Source: JAPPOI01 sp028818055
GTDB lineage: Bacteria; Pseudomonadota; Alphaproteobacteria; Rhodobacterales; Rhodobacteraceae
Assembly (NCBI GenBank): GCA_965267405.1
Contig: OZ253954.1
Location: forward strand, 1,178,001-1,242,000
Length of the DNA stretch: 64,000 bases
Direction: 5' to 3'
How positions within the stretch are numbered: the stretch's first letter is position 1; each line of letters starts with the position of its first letter. Below the pieces are notes generated by a model. The model did not search any database. It was not told where the DNA came from and saw only the letters and a program-made list of their open reading frames with translations. Positions 8,755-17,000 of this stretch are shown one piece after another. Made by a program: the position numbers and the translations under genes.

Positions 8755-10202
8755 ACAAACAAGTGACTGACATCCGGAATGAAGGCATGCGCATCGGTGG
8801 GGAAACCGTAACGACCGATGCCGTGATCGAGGTCCGCTATCCGTATACTGACGAAGTCATTGGAACCGTTCCAGCGGGAACAGCCGAACACGCCGCGCGC
8901 GCGTTTGAAATTGCTGCAAACTACCGCTCGACGCTGACACGATACGAGCGTAGCCAAATTCTGCAAAAAACCGGCGAAATCATTGGCAAGAAGCGTGACT
9001 ATCTTGCCAAATGGCTAACGCTAGAGCTTGGCATCTGTCATCAGCACGCGATCTACGAAACCAAGCGGGCACAAGACGTCTACCAATTCGCCGCCGCAGA
9101 GACGATGAAAGACGATGGCGAGATCTTTTCATGCGATCTCACCCACAATGGCAAAGCCCGCAAGATATTCACCACCCGTGAACCTGTCCGGGCGATTTCT
9201 GCGATCACACCCTTCAACCATCCGCTAAACATGGTCAGCCATAAAATCGCGCCATCGATCGCGACGAACAATTGTATGGTTTGCAAACCGACCGAGCTGA
9301 CTCCGCTTACGGCAATTACTTTGGCCGACATTCTCTACGAAGCCGGTCTGCCACCGGAGATGTTCCAGATCGTTACAGGAATGCCCGATGCGATCGGCGA
9401 TGAGATGGTGACGAACGAGCACATCGATATCGTAACGTTCACTGGCGGTGTCCCGGTCGGCAAAATCATCGCCGACAAAGCCGCGTACAAACGCACTGCA
9501 TTGGAGCTTGGCGGGAACGATCCGCTTATCGTTTGCAACGATCTGTCTGGTGCTGATCTCGATAAAGCCGCAACAATTGCGGTTGCTGGAGCGACAGGCA
9601 ATTCGGGCCAGCGCTGCACGGCTATCAAACGGATACTTGTTCAAGAAAGCGTCGCTGACGAATTCGTTCCGCTGGTGGTCGAGAAAGCCAAGAAGATCAA
9701 ATTCGGCGACCCACAAGACCCTGAAACCGAGCTTGGCTGTGTGATCCATGCGCCCGCTGCCGAACTGTTTGAAAAGCGCGTTCTCATGGCCGCCGATCAA
9801 GGCGCAAAGATCCTGTACCATCCTGAACGCAAGGGCGCCCTTTTGCCGCCAATCGTCGTCGATCATGTGCCGCACGACAGCGAACTCGTGATGGAAGAAA
9901 CATTTGGCCCCATCATTCCGATCGTGCGCGTACCTGACGATGACATTGAAGTCATGAAGATATCCAATGGAACACCATTTGGCTTATCTTCAGGCGTATG
10001 CACCAATGATCTCAACCGGGCGATTTCATACATCAACGGGCTTGATGTCGGCACGTGCAATATCTGGGAACAGCCCGGCTACAGAATTGAAATGTCACCA
10101 TTCGGAGGCATCAAGGACTCGGGTAACGGGGTGAAAGAAGGCGTCATTGAAGCGATGAAATTCTTCACTAATGTGAAGACCTACTCGCTCCCCTGGCCAT
10201 AG
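8751..10202 (+). CDS. phnY: Phosphonoacetaldehyde dehydrogenase
   Basis: A 483-residue NAD(P)-dependent aldehyde dehydrogenase. The nucleophilic Cys is in GNSGQRCTAIKR (residue 289) and the general-base Glu in ALELGGNDP (residue 252). ITPFNHPLN and FTGGVPVG form the dinucleotide pocket, and ETFGPIIPI is typical of the family. Aldehyde dehydrogenases are hard to specify from sequence alone. The 4-nt overlap with phnA and its place in a phnW-phnA-phnY order define it as PhnY, oxidising phosphonoacetaldehyde to phosphonoacetate. No phosphonatase (phnX) is present, so this oxidative branch is the only visible route from phosphonoacetaldehyde. Confidence 0.92.
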   Translation: MNKQVTDIRNEGMRIGGETVTTDAVIEVRYPYTDEVIGTVPAGTAEHAARAFEIAANYRSTLTRYERSQILQKTGEIIGKKRDYLAKWLTLELGICHQHAIYETKRAQDVYQFAAAETMKDDGEIFSCDLTHNGKARKIFTTREPVRAISAITPFNHPLNMVSHKIAPSIATNNCMVCKPTELTPLTAITLADILYEAGLPPEMFQIVTGMPDAIGDEMVTNEHIDIVTFTGGVPVGKIIADKAAYKRTALELGGNDPLIVCNDLSGADLDKAATIAVAGATGNSGQRCTAIKRILVQESVADEFVPLVVEKAKKIKFGDPQDPETELGCVIHAPAAELFEKRVLMAADQGAKILYHPERKGALLPPIVVDHVPHDSELVMEETFGPIIPIVRVPDDDIEVMKISNGTPFGLSSGVCTNDLNRAISYINGLDVGTCNIWEQPGYRIEMSPFGGIKDSGNGVKEGVIEAMKFFTNVKTYSLPWP

Positions 10203-10205
10203 GTT

Positions 10206-10988
10206 GTGGGGTTTCACACAAAGATAGTCTGGATCAGTGATCCTCATCTCACCGAGAGCGGCACAGTCGTCGGCTCACCTTGCCGGGCGCGGCTTGAGCA
10301 AATGGTGGAACACATCAACACGTGGCATTCAGATGCTGCGTGTTGCATTGCCTCTGGTGATTTGACCGACAACGGAACAGCCGAGGAATATGCTGCCTTG
10401 TCGCAGATCCTTGCGGATCTCAGGCCGCCTTTCTTGCCTATGATTGGTAACCACGATCATCGCGAAACCCTAATGGCGGCACTGCCTCCTCCGGGCCCGG
10501 CAATGACGAACTACATGCAGTATCGCTGGGATGTCGGCGATACCGTGGTGTTATGCCTCGATACGCAAAACCCGGGACACGACAGTGGCATCTTTGATGA
10601 GATCAGGCTCGCATGGCTGGAACAAGAACTTGCAAAGTGCCGAAATTCGCAGGTGCTGGTGTTCATGCACCACCCACCCGGCGCTTTGGGTCTGGGCCCT
10701 CTTGATGAGATGCCACTCATCAATTTCGGACCGCTAATGTCCATCCTGAGTGCTGCCCCTCAAGTAGCTCACATTTTCTGTGGCCATGTGCATCGCTGTG
10801 TTACCGGGACAATTTCGAGTGTGCCGTTTTCCACTTTGCGTTCAATCTCGCACCAAACCAGGCCGCCGTACCAAAATTGGGACTGGGATGATTGCGTCGC
10901 CAAAGATGAGACGCCCCAATACGGGTTGATCTTGATCGGTGAAGACCGGATCGTCACCCAATTTCTCGACCTTGAAGAGGCACGCTAA
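10206..10988 (+). CDS. Calcineurin-like metallophosphoesterase (class III phosphodiesterase type)
   Basis: A 260-residue two-metal phosphoesterase with all family blocks in order: ISDPHL, SGDLTDNG, PMIGNHDHRE, MHHPPGALG and CGHVHRC. Size and motifs fit the GpdQ/cyclic-nucleotide class III phosphodiesterase group, whose members cleave glycerophosphodiesters and other phosphodiesters, and in some cases phosphonate esters. The start is GTG at 10206, 3 nt after the phnY stop; no strong ribosome site is visible, so translation may be coupled. It overlaps the PbfA-like gene (TAATG). In this operon a likely job is to free AEP or a related head group from an ester. That substrate is inferred. Confidence 0.85.
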   Translation: MGFHTKIVWISDPHLTESGTVVGSPCRARLEQMVEHINTWHSDAACCIASGDLTDNGTAEEYAALSQILADLRPPFLPMIGNHDHRETLMAALPPPGPAMTNYMQYRWDVGDTVVLCLDTQNPGHDSGIFDEIRLAWLEQELAKCRNSQVLVFMHHPPGALGLGPLDEMPLINFGPLMSILSAAPQVAHIFCGHVHRCVTGTISSVPFSTLRSISHQTRPPYQNWDWDDCVAKDETPQYGLILIGEDRIVTQFLDLEEAR

Positions 10989-12328
10989 TGCGACACACGG
11001 AAGGCGAGTCGAATACCTCTGCAGCACGCGCCAGTTGGGTAAATCAGCAATCGAATGAGCAGACCAAAGAACTGCTTTCACGCGACGCCGATGCCTTCTT
11101 GCACCAGTCCTTGTCGTCGCCTTGTGCTTCGACAATCCGAAAAGCCGAAGGCATTTGGATCGAGGACACCTCGGGTCGGCGTTACATGGATTTTCACGGA
11201 AATTCTGTGCACCACATTGGATACGGTCATCCCCGGCTAATTGCCGCAATCAAAGATCAGCTCGACACCCTACCCTTTTCGCCCCGAAGATTTACGAATG
11301 AGGTTTCCGTTGAGCTTGCGGAGCGCCTTGGCGCGCTTGCTCCTTGGCCGGCAAAAGTCTTGTTCACCACGGGTGGCTCTGATGCTGTTGAAGTAGCAAT
11401 GAAAGTTGCCCGCGCAGCTACTGGGCGGTTCAAAACTCTTTCATTTTGGGATTCGTTCCATGGGGCCGGTTTCGGCGCGTCGTCGGTCGGCGGCGAAGCG
11501 ACGTTCCGCAGTCAGATTGCGGGGCCATTACTTCCAGGATCCGAACATGTTGCACCGTTTCATTGTTATCATTGCGCCTATGGTCATCCCGGACCGCAAT
11601 CGTGTGATTTGGCATGTGCTGGAATGGCCAAATATGTGCTTGAGCGCGAGGGCGATATTGCCGCAGTAGTCGGAGAGCCGATGCGGGCAGTGCCGGTCGT
11701 GCCGCCCGAGGGTTATTGGCAGTCAGTTGAAAAAAGCGCGCAAGAGAATGGCACGCTGCTGATTATCGATGAAATTCCAACTGGGCTTGGAAAAACCGGA
11801 AGGTTTTTTGCACATGAACACGACGGTGTAGCACCGGACATAATTGTCCTTGGAAAAGCACTTGGCGGCGGTGCGCTTCCTATTGCGGCAGTCCTAGCGC
11901 GCGCAGATCTCGATGTGGCTGGTGACTTCGCTATTGGCCATTACACGCATGAAAAGAACCCGGTCACCGCACGCGCCGCATTGACGACATTAGATATTAT
12001 TGAAGACGAGGGACTCGTCGAAAAGGCGGATATTCTAGGAAAGTTTGCAAGAGATCGACTGAACGAAACCTTGGGGCGGAACTCCATAGTCGGAGACATC
12101 CGCGGCCGCGGTTGCATGTTTGGCATAGAAATCGTTTCGGATCGCAAAGCGCGCACGCCAGATCCAATCCGGGCCGAAGCCATTTTGTATGCCTGTCTGA
12201 GTGAAGGTCTTTCTTTCAAGCTGAGTGCCAGCAATGTGCTCACGCTGTCGCCACCTATGACGATTAGCGAAGCCGAACTTGATCAGGCACTGACAATTGT
12301 GGAAGCCGCAGTCCGAGATGCTGAATGA
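10988..12328 (+). CDS. PLP class III enzyme, probable 1-hydroxy-2-aminoethylphosphonate ammonia-lyase (PbfA-like)
   Basis: A 446-residue protein of the class III aminotransferase fold. It has FTTGGSDAVEVAMKVAR for cofactor phosphate contacts, IIDEIPTGLGKTGRFF with the PLP-binding Asp, and VLGKALGGGALP with the Schiff-base Lys near residue 290. The entry region HQSLSSPC...MDFHGNSVHHIGYGHP...LPFSPRRFTNE resembles proteins called PbfA. PbfA converts (R)-1-hydroxy-AEP to phosphonoacetaldehyde and ammonia, and its genes occur beside phnW/phnY/phnA or phnW/phnX. The location in a phnWAY operon supports this. An ordinary omega-transaminase acting on AEP or an analogue is the alternative. A CYHCAYG...SCDLAC cluster of cysteines lies in the middle. 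Confidence 0.72.
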   Translation: MRHTEGESNTSAARASWVNQQSNEQTKELLSRDADAFLHQSLSSPCASTIRKAEGIWIEDTSGRRYMDFHGNSVHHIGYGHPRLIAAIKDQLDTLPFSPRRFTNEVSVELAERLGALAPWPAKVLFTTGGSDAVEVAMKVARAATGRFKTLSFWDSFHGAGFGASSVGGEATFRSQIAGPLLPGSEHVAPFHCYHCAYGHPGPQSCDLACAGMAKYVLEREGDIAAVVGEPMRAVPVVPPEGYWQSVEKSAQENGTLLIIDEIPTGLGKTGRFFAHEHDGVAPDIIVLGKALGGGALPIAAVLARADLDVAGDFAIGHYTHEKNPVTARAALTTLDIIEDEGLVEKADILGKFARDRLNETLGRNSIVGDIRGRGCMFGIEIVSDRKARTPDPIRAEAILYACLSEGLSFKLSASNVLTLSPPMTISEAELDQALTIVEAAVRDAE

Positions 12329-13323
12329 AGATCGTCCGCACCGACGCTGAGGTCTATTTGCCGACACTTGATGACCGGCTGCGGACCGACGGGCACGAGC
12401 TTGTGCTATTGCCCGATGAAACATCAGAAGATGAGATTTGTAGCGCCGTGAGAGACGCCGACATTTTGCTTATGTGCTATGCCGGAATCACACGACGAGT
12501 AATCGAAAGTGCAGCGCGACTGCGTGGCATCGTCAAATACGGCGTCGGGATAGATGCTATTGATCTCATCGCCGCGAAGGAACGTGGGATCACCGTGGTA
12601 AACATTCCGGAGTATGGTGAACGAACAGTTGCCGAAGGGGCATTCCTTCTGCTGCTGGCGCTCAGGCGCAAACTTCCGGGTTTGATGAATACGATGCAGG
12701 CGAATGGCTGGACCTGGCCAGAAGAGCGATGGCTGGGTGACGACATTGCCGGAATGACATTGGGTCTGGTGGGATTAGGACGCATTGGCCAATCGATGGC
12801 GCAGATGGCCGGAGCAGGATTTGGAGCACATGTAATCGCTTATGATCCGCTTAAGCCGGATGATGTCTTCGACGCTTGTGGTGTGGAACGCGTTGAGAAC
12901 CTGGATGTGTTACTCGAACGTTCGGACGCCGTGTCGCTTCACACTGTGCTCAATCCAAACACCAAGAACTTGATCGGCGCCACACAGCTACAGCGGATGA
13001 AGGCTGGTGCGCTTTTGATTAATGTCTCACGCGGTGAATTAATTGACGAAGATGCGCTAATCCAAGCCCTCGACAACGGACATCTGGGAGGAGCGGGACT
13101 GGATGTACATGCAAGGGAACCATTGAGCCGCGACCATCCCCTCTTCGACCGGCCAAATGTCATTCTGTTGCCGCACCTGACGTTCTGGACAAAACAGGCC
13201 ATGGAACGGCTGGAAGAAGACACTTATGCGCGTCTGCAGGAGATGATTGATGGTCGCCCGGTTACAGTTCGATCAACCGATCCGCGTCTAAGGGATCAGC
13301 CCGGTGCGGTTTACCCGCATTGA
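12325..13323 (+). CDS. D-isomer-specific 2-hydroxyacid dehydrogenase family protein
   Basis: A 332-residue NAD(P)-dependent dehydrogenase related to SerA and glycerate/lactate dehydrogenases. The Rossmann motif is LVGLGRIGQSMAQ. The catalytic triad appears as the Arg in INVSRGELID, the Glu in AREPLSRDHP and the His in LLPHLTFWT. Its ATG overlaps the previous stop by 4 nt, so it is the last gene of the phosphonate operon. A hydroxyacid dehydrogenase is not a standard AEP step. It might act on phosphonopyruvate/phosphonolactate, glycolate/glyoxylate or glycerate released from a phosphonate ester. The substrate is unknown. Confidence 0.85.
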   Translation: MKIVRTDAEVYLPTLDDRLRTDGHELVLLPDETSEDEICSAVRDADILLMCYAGITRRVIESAARLRGIVKYGVGIDAIDLIAAKERGITVVNIPEYGERTVAEGAFLLLLALRRKLPGLMNTMQANGWTWPEERWLGDDIAGMTLGLVGLGRIGQSMAQMAGAGFGAHVIAYDPLKPDDVFDACGVERVENLDVLLERSDAVSLHTVLNPNTKNLIGATQLQRMKAGALLINVSRGELIDEDALIQALDNGHLGGAGLDVHAREPLSRDHPLFDRPNVILLPHLTFWTKQAMERLEEDTYARLQEMIDGRPVTVRSTDPRLRDQPGAVYPH

Positions 13324-14190
13324 TCACTTTCTAAACAGCCGCGTCGCCCGAAACATGTCCTCAAGCGACTCGATCCGGTCTTTGGACTTTTCCCAACGCT
13401 GGGCCTGAACTTCTGCGATAAGCGCCTCGACGATCAGGTTGATGCCGAGCGTTGAGTCCCAGCTGGACGGCACTTCAACGGCAGCGTTGAACGTGTGGTC
13501 TGCGATTTTCGAGATCGGCGAGCCCCATTGATCCGTCAGAAGCACAATGACTGCACCTTGTTCACGGGCAAGCTTCGCCAACTTTCCCAAATCCCGTTCG
13601 TATCGCCGAATATCAAAGACCACGAGAACGGACTTTGGTCCCATATCCAAGAGGTACTGAGGCCAAACATTGGGTGACTGAGAAAGCAGAGATACGCCCG
13701 GGCGAATGATTTGAAGGTGGTTGAAGAAGTAATCAGCATTCGATCGCGTTATGCGTCCACCGGACAAAACGATGTTACGTTTTGGGTCAGCCAGACAGCG
13801 CGCAACTGCATTGAATGTCTTGGCGTCCAGACGTTCGATCGTGTGCGATAGGTTATCGAAAACTGCTTCTGCAAAGCCACGAAATGATGGCGAGTCTTTT
13901 CTTTCCGAGGGCCACCCTTCACGCTTGAGGATCGGACGCTTGATCTGTGCGCTGGCCTCATCCCTCAATGCCGCTTGCATCTCTGGGTAGCCTTCGAAAC
14001 CCAACTTGCGAGCCAGTCGTATAACCGTCGGAGTAGAAACACCGGCAGCTTCGGCCAGCTTGGTGATGGATTGCAGCCCTGCGACCGGATAATCGCGAAG
14101 AAGGCTGTCTGACAACCGCCTCTCGGCGGGTGTGAGGTCTGCCTTCTGATCATCCAGCAAATCTTTAACGACTTCGCTTCGTTTCAACAC
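13324..14190 (-). CDS. RpiR-family transcriptional regulator with SIS domain
   Basis: A 288-residue regulator. The N-terminal helix-turn-helix spans about residues 1-75 (SITKLAEAAGVSTPTVIRLA, RKLGFEGYPEMQAAL). A SIS (sugar isomerase-type) ligand domain follows, with NIVLSGGRITRSNADYF, MGPKSVLVVFDIRRY and GAVIVLLTDQWGSPIS. The start at GTG 14190 is preferred: GGAAG lies just upstream and the extra 79 residues of the longer frame look non-coding. It is convergent with the hydroxyacid dehydrogenase (directly abutting stops) and divergent from the amidohydrolase-TRAP operon, which it probably controls through the palindrome at 14202-14217. The ligand is unknown. Confidence 0.85.
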   Translation of the reverse strand: MLKRSEVVKDLLDDQKADLTPAERRLSDSLLRDYPVAGLQSITKLAEAAGVSTPTVIRLARKLGFEGYPEMQAALRDEASAQIKRPILKREGWPSERKDSPSFRGFAEAVFDNLSHTIERLDAKTFNAVARCLADPKRNIVLSGGRITRSNADYFFNHLQIIRPGVSLLSQSPNVWPQYLLDMGPKSVLVVFDIRRYERDLGKLAKLAREQGAVIVLLTDQWGSPISKIADHTFNAAVEVPSSWDSTLGINLIVEALIAEVQAQRWEKSKDRIESLEDMFRATRLFRK

Positions 14191-14201
14191 ACATCTTCCA
14201 C

Positions 14202-14217
14202 TGAAATTTTTATTACA
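14202..14217. promoter_or_regulatory. RpiR operator candidate (16-bp palindrome) in a divergent promoter region
   Basis: TGAAATTTTTATTACA fits the palindromic pattern TGWAATWW-WWATTWCA, the AT-rich form bound by several RpiR/HexR-type regulators. The half-site GAAATTTT (14203-14210) recurs inverted as AAAATTTC at 14247-14254. That copy touches a TTGACA (14255-14260), which could be the -35 of the rightward promoter. The region sits between the RpiR gene and the amidohydrolase-TRAP operon. Confidence 0.55.
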
Positions 14218-14281
14218 GAGTAATTGCTCAACGTAATTTCGTCTACAAAATTTCTTGACACCTCCCAAAACGCAACTCCTA

Positions 14282-15061
14282 ATGGACTTCGTGATCGACG
14301 TACTACCAATGCAGATTCTGTCTCCCAAAGACGGCCCTGCCGCCGAAGTTGTTAACCTTGGCGGTCGGGCTGCAATTTGCTTGGTTTGCGAGCACGCTAG
14401 CCGCCGAATTCCTGAGTCACTGGGCACACTCGGCCTTTCAACAGATGATCAGTCCAGCCATGCGGCTTGGGATCTGGGGGCTGGGGATTTAGCCAGACAG
14501 CTGTCTGGGAGACTGGATGCCCCATTGGTCCTCGGGCGGATTTCGAGACTGGTTCATGACTGCAATCGTCCCCCGGAACAAAGCGACGCGACCCCAGAGC
14601 GCACTGAAACAATCGACATTCCGGGCAACCGAAACCTAACGAGTGAAGAACGATCGGCGCGGGCGCGCGAAGTATATGAAGCCTTTCATCAACTGCTGTC
14701 CGATACGCTTGATGGGTTCGACACCAAACCCGTTTTGGTGACGGTCCATTCCTTCACTCCTCAATGGTTTGGCAAGAAGCGCGATACACAGATTGGTTTG
14801 TTGCATGACGCCAGCGACGGAATGGCACGCGCAATGATGGAAGTTGCACCCGACAAATACAAAACCGAGCTCAACCAACCTTATTCAGCCGCCGATGGCG
14901 TGACGCACCTTCTGGCCAAGCATGGAACATCGCGAAGCATCGATAATGTCATGATCGAAGTGCGCAATGACCTGCTTGATGATGACGCCGCAATCGAAGA
15001 CATGGCCAAAACTCTCACGCCCATGATCGAGGCCGCAATCGAAAGGGTCGGGAACTCATGA
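14282..15061 (+). CDS. N-formylglutamate amidohydrolase family protein
   Basis: A zinc amidohydrolase of the HutG-type N-formylglutamate deformylase family, about 259 residues from ATG 14282 (ATG 14309 is an alternative). Family blocks are LVCEHASRRIPESLG, SHAAWDLGAGDLA, LVHDCNRPPE, VTVHSFTPQW and VMIEVRNDLL. The candidate -35 at 14255-14260 lies so close to 14282 that the later ATG 14309 may be the real start. It overlaps dctQ by 4 nt. No histidine-degradation genes are nearby, so deformylation in histidine catabolism is unlikely. Given the glutamine-synthetase-like gene in the same block, hydrolysis of an N- or gamma-glutamyl amide is a fair guess. Confidence 0.8.
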   Translation: MDFVIDVLPMQILSPKDGPAAEVVNLGGRAAICLVCEHASRRIPESLGTLGLSTDDQSSHAAWDLGAGDLARQLSGRLDAPLVLGRISRLVHDCNRPPEQSDATPERTETIDIPGNRNLTSEERSARAREVYEAFHQLLSDTLDGFDTKPVLVTVHSFTPQWFGKKRDTQIGLLHDASDGMARAMMEVAPDKYKTELNQPYSAADGVTHLLAKHGTSRSIDNVMIEVRNDLLDDDAAIEDMAKTLTPMIEAAIERVGNS

Positions 15062-15618
15062 CCGGCCTGATGCTCAGATATGTTTCAGTCATCGACCGTG
15101 TGAACCGATGGATCGGGCGCATCGTTATGTATGGCATCTTTGTCATGATGGGCATTTTGCTTTGGTCTTCGATTTCAAAGACCTTTTTCCTGCCCTCACT
15201 TTGGACGCTGGAAATGGCCCAATTTGCGATGGTGGCTTACTACATCCTGGGCGGACCATACGCGATTCAGATGGGGTCCAACGTTCGGATGGATTTGCTG
15301 TATGGGGAGTGGTCGGACCGGCGAAAGGCGCAGGTTGACGCCTTCACCGTGTTATTCCTGATAATCTATTTGATCTTCCTTCTGTGGGGCGGCTGGGACA
15401 GCTTCTCCTATTCCCTGCAGTACGGTGGTGAGCGAAGCCCGACAGCCTGGCGACCATATCTCTGGCCCATCAAGGCGATCATGCTGATCGGCATCTCTTT
15501 GATGCTTGTTCAGGCAATAAGCGAGCTCTTCAAAGACATTTTGCGGCTTCAGGGCCATGACATGGGGCCAAAAGATACCGATGAAGGCGACGCGCCTAAG
15601 AACGGGGGCGTCGTCTGA
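15058..15618 (+). CDS. TRAP transporter small permease, DctQ type
   Basis: A 186-residue membrane protein with four predicted helices: about residues 20-45 (MYGIFVMMGILLWSSISKTF), 52-72, 97-117 and 142-160. It has the DctQ-family core TLEMAQFAMVAYYILGGPYA. It partners with DctM to form the membrane part of a sodium-driven TRAP importer. Its ATG overlaps the stop of the amidohydrolase gene, and its stop overlaps the start of dctM (TGATG). It is therefore one transcription unit with both. Confidence 0.9.
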   Translation: MTGLMLRYVSVIDRVNRWIGRIVMYGIFVMMGILLWSSISKTFFLPSLWTLEMAQFAMVAYYILGGPYAIQMGSNVRMDLLYGEWSDRRKAQVDAFTVLFLIIYLIFLLWGGWDSFSYSLQYGGERSPTAWRPYLWPIKAIMLIGISLMLVQAISELFKDILRLQGHDMGPKDTDEGDAPKNGGVV

Positions 15619-16943
15619 TGTCTTACGAACTTATCGCAACGCTGATGTTTGCCTCGATGATGTTGATGCTTCTGACTGGGCAGCGGGTTTTTGGCGCAAT
15701 TGGGTTCGTCGCAGTCATTGCGGCCTTCTTCCTTTGGGGCGATCGCGGAGGGTATGACCTCGGTTTTGCCGCCGCGATGAAGTTGATGAAGTGGTACCCG
15801 CTTCTGACGCTCCCGATGTTCATTTTCATGGGATACATCCTTTCCGAAAGCCGTATCGCAGATGACCTCTACAGGATGTTCCATGTCTGGATGGGTGGTC
15901 TGTCTGGCGGTTTGGCGGTTGGTACAATTGGACTGATGGTGCTGATCTCGGCCATGAACGGTCTTTCAGTTGCGGGCATGGCGATCGGCGCCACCATCGC
16001 GCTGCCAGAATTATTGCGACGCGGCTACGACAAGCGAATGGTCACAGGGGTCATACAGGCCGGATCGTCGCTTGGGATATTGGTGCCGCCGTCTGTTGTC
16101 CTAGTCCTGTATGCGATGATTGCGCGCCAACCAGTTGGCCAGCTTTGGCTGGCGGGCATAATCCCCGGTCTTATGATGGCGGGGCTTTTCATTCTCTACA
16201 TCGTAATTCGCTGCCGTCTGAACCCAACGCTTGGACCGGTGTTACCTGCAGACGAGCGCGACATCCCAAGAACCGAGAAGCTCAAGCTGCTTGGAGCGGG
16301 GTTTTTGCCGCTTTTCATATTCTTTTCGATGATGGTCCCCTTCGTGAACGGCTGGACTTCGCTGGTAGAATCCTCTGCCATCGGTGCGCTCGCCGCCTTC
16401 GTAGCAGCTGTCGCTAAGGGTCGGATGACTCGCGCTGTATTTGAAACCTCGGCGCGCAAGACGCTGGGTATCACTTGCATGTTCATGTGGATTATTCTGG
16501 CCGCGTTGGCTTTTGGGTCTGTTTTTGACGGCCTCGGCGCGGTTCGTGCAATCGAGTCTTTGTTCACTGAACAACTTGGCTTTGGGCCGTGGACCATTCT
16601 TATCCTGATGCAGCTCAGCTTCATCTTGATGGGAACATTTCTGGATGACACAGCGATGCTGGTCATCGTGGCACCGCTTTATGTGCCGTTGGTAGACGCA
16701 CTGGGCTTTAATCTGATTTGGTATGGCGTGCTCTACACGATCACAACGCAGATCGCGTACATGACGCCACCCTTCGGTTACAATTTGTTCCTAATGCGCG
16801 CGATGGCGCCGCCGGAAATAACACTGAAAGACATTTACGGCTCGATCCTGCCATTCGTGATGGTGATGGCTCTAGCGCTGGCAATCATAATGACGTTCCC
16901 CGACATCGCGTTATGGCTGCCGCAATATGTTTACGGAAATTAA
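15618..16943 (+). CDS. TRAP transporter large permease, DctM type
   Basis: A 441-residue, multi-helix transporter subunit of normal length. DctM signatures include MLLTGQRVFGAIGFV at the N-terminus, LPMFIFMGYILSESRIADDL, AGSSLGILVPPSVVLVLYAM and GTFLDDTAMLVIVAPLYVP. It carries the substrate across the inner membrane with Na+ after delivery by the periplasmic binding protein encoded next. It overlaps dctQ by 1 nt and is separated by 57 nt from dctP. Confidence 0.93.
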   Translation: MSYELIATLMFASMMLMLLTGQRVFGAIGFVAVIAAFFLWGDRGGYDLGFAAAMKLMKWYPLLTLPMFIFMGYILSESRIADDLYRMFHVWMGGLSGGLAVGTIGLMVLISAMNGLSVAGMAIGATIALPELLRRGYDKRMVTGVIQAGSSLGILVPPSVVLVLYAMIARQPVGQLWLAGIIPGLMMAGLFILYIVIRCRLNPTLGPVLPADERDIPRTEKLKLLGAGFLPLFIFFSMMVPFVNGWTSLVESSAIGALAAFVAAVAKGRMTRAVFETSARKTLGITCMFMWIILAALAFGSVFDGLGAVRAIESLFTEQLGFGPWTILILMQLSFILMGTFLDDTAMLVIVAPLYVPLVDALGFNLIWYGVLYTITTQIAYMTPPFGYNLFLMRAMAPPEITLKDIYGSILPFVMVMALALAIIMTFPDIALWLPQYVYGN

Positions 16944-16952
16944 TTGAGAGAA

Positions 16953-16966
16953 CCCCTCGCAAGGGG
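16953..16966 (+). other. Intercistronic stem-loop before the TRAP binding-protein gene
   Basis: CCCCT-CGCA-AGGGG forms a 5-bp stem with a 4-nt loop in the 57-nt gap between dctM and dctP. It precedes the GAGAGGAAAG ribosome site of dctP. Such structures may set a separate stability for the binding-protein message. It has no T-run, so it is not a terminator. Confidence 0.35.
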
Positions 16967-17000
16967 CGTGCAACCCGAGCAAAACAGAGAGGAAAGAAAC

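Noticed and set aside
14191..14427. Upstream extension of the RpiR gene
   Set aside because: The added 79 residues are Arg/Ser-rich without homology and run through the promoter and into the divergent amidohydrolase gene.
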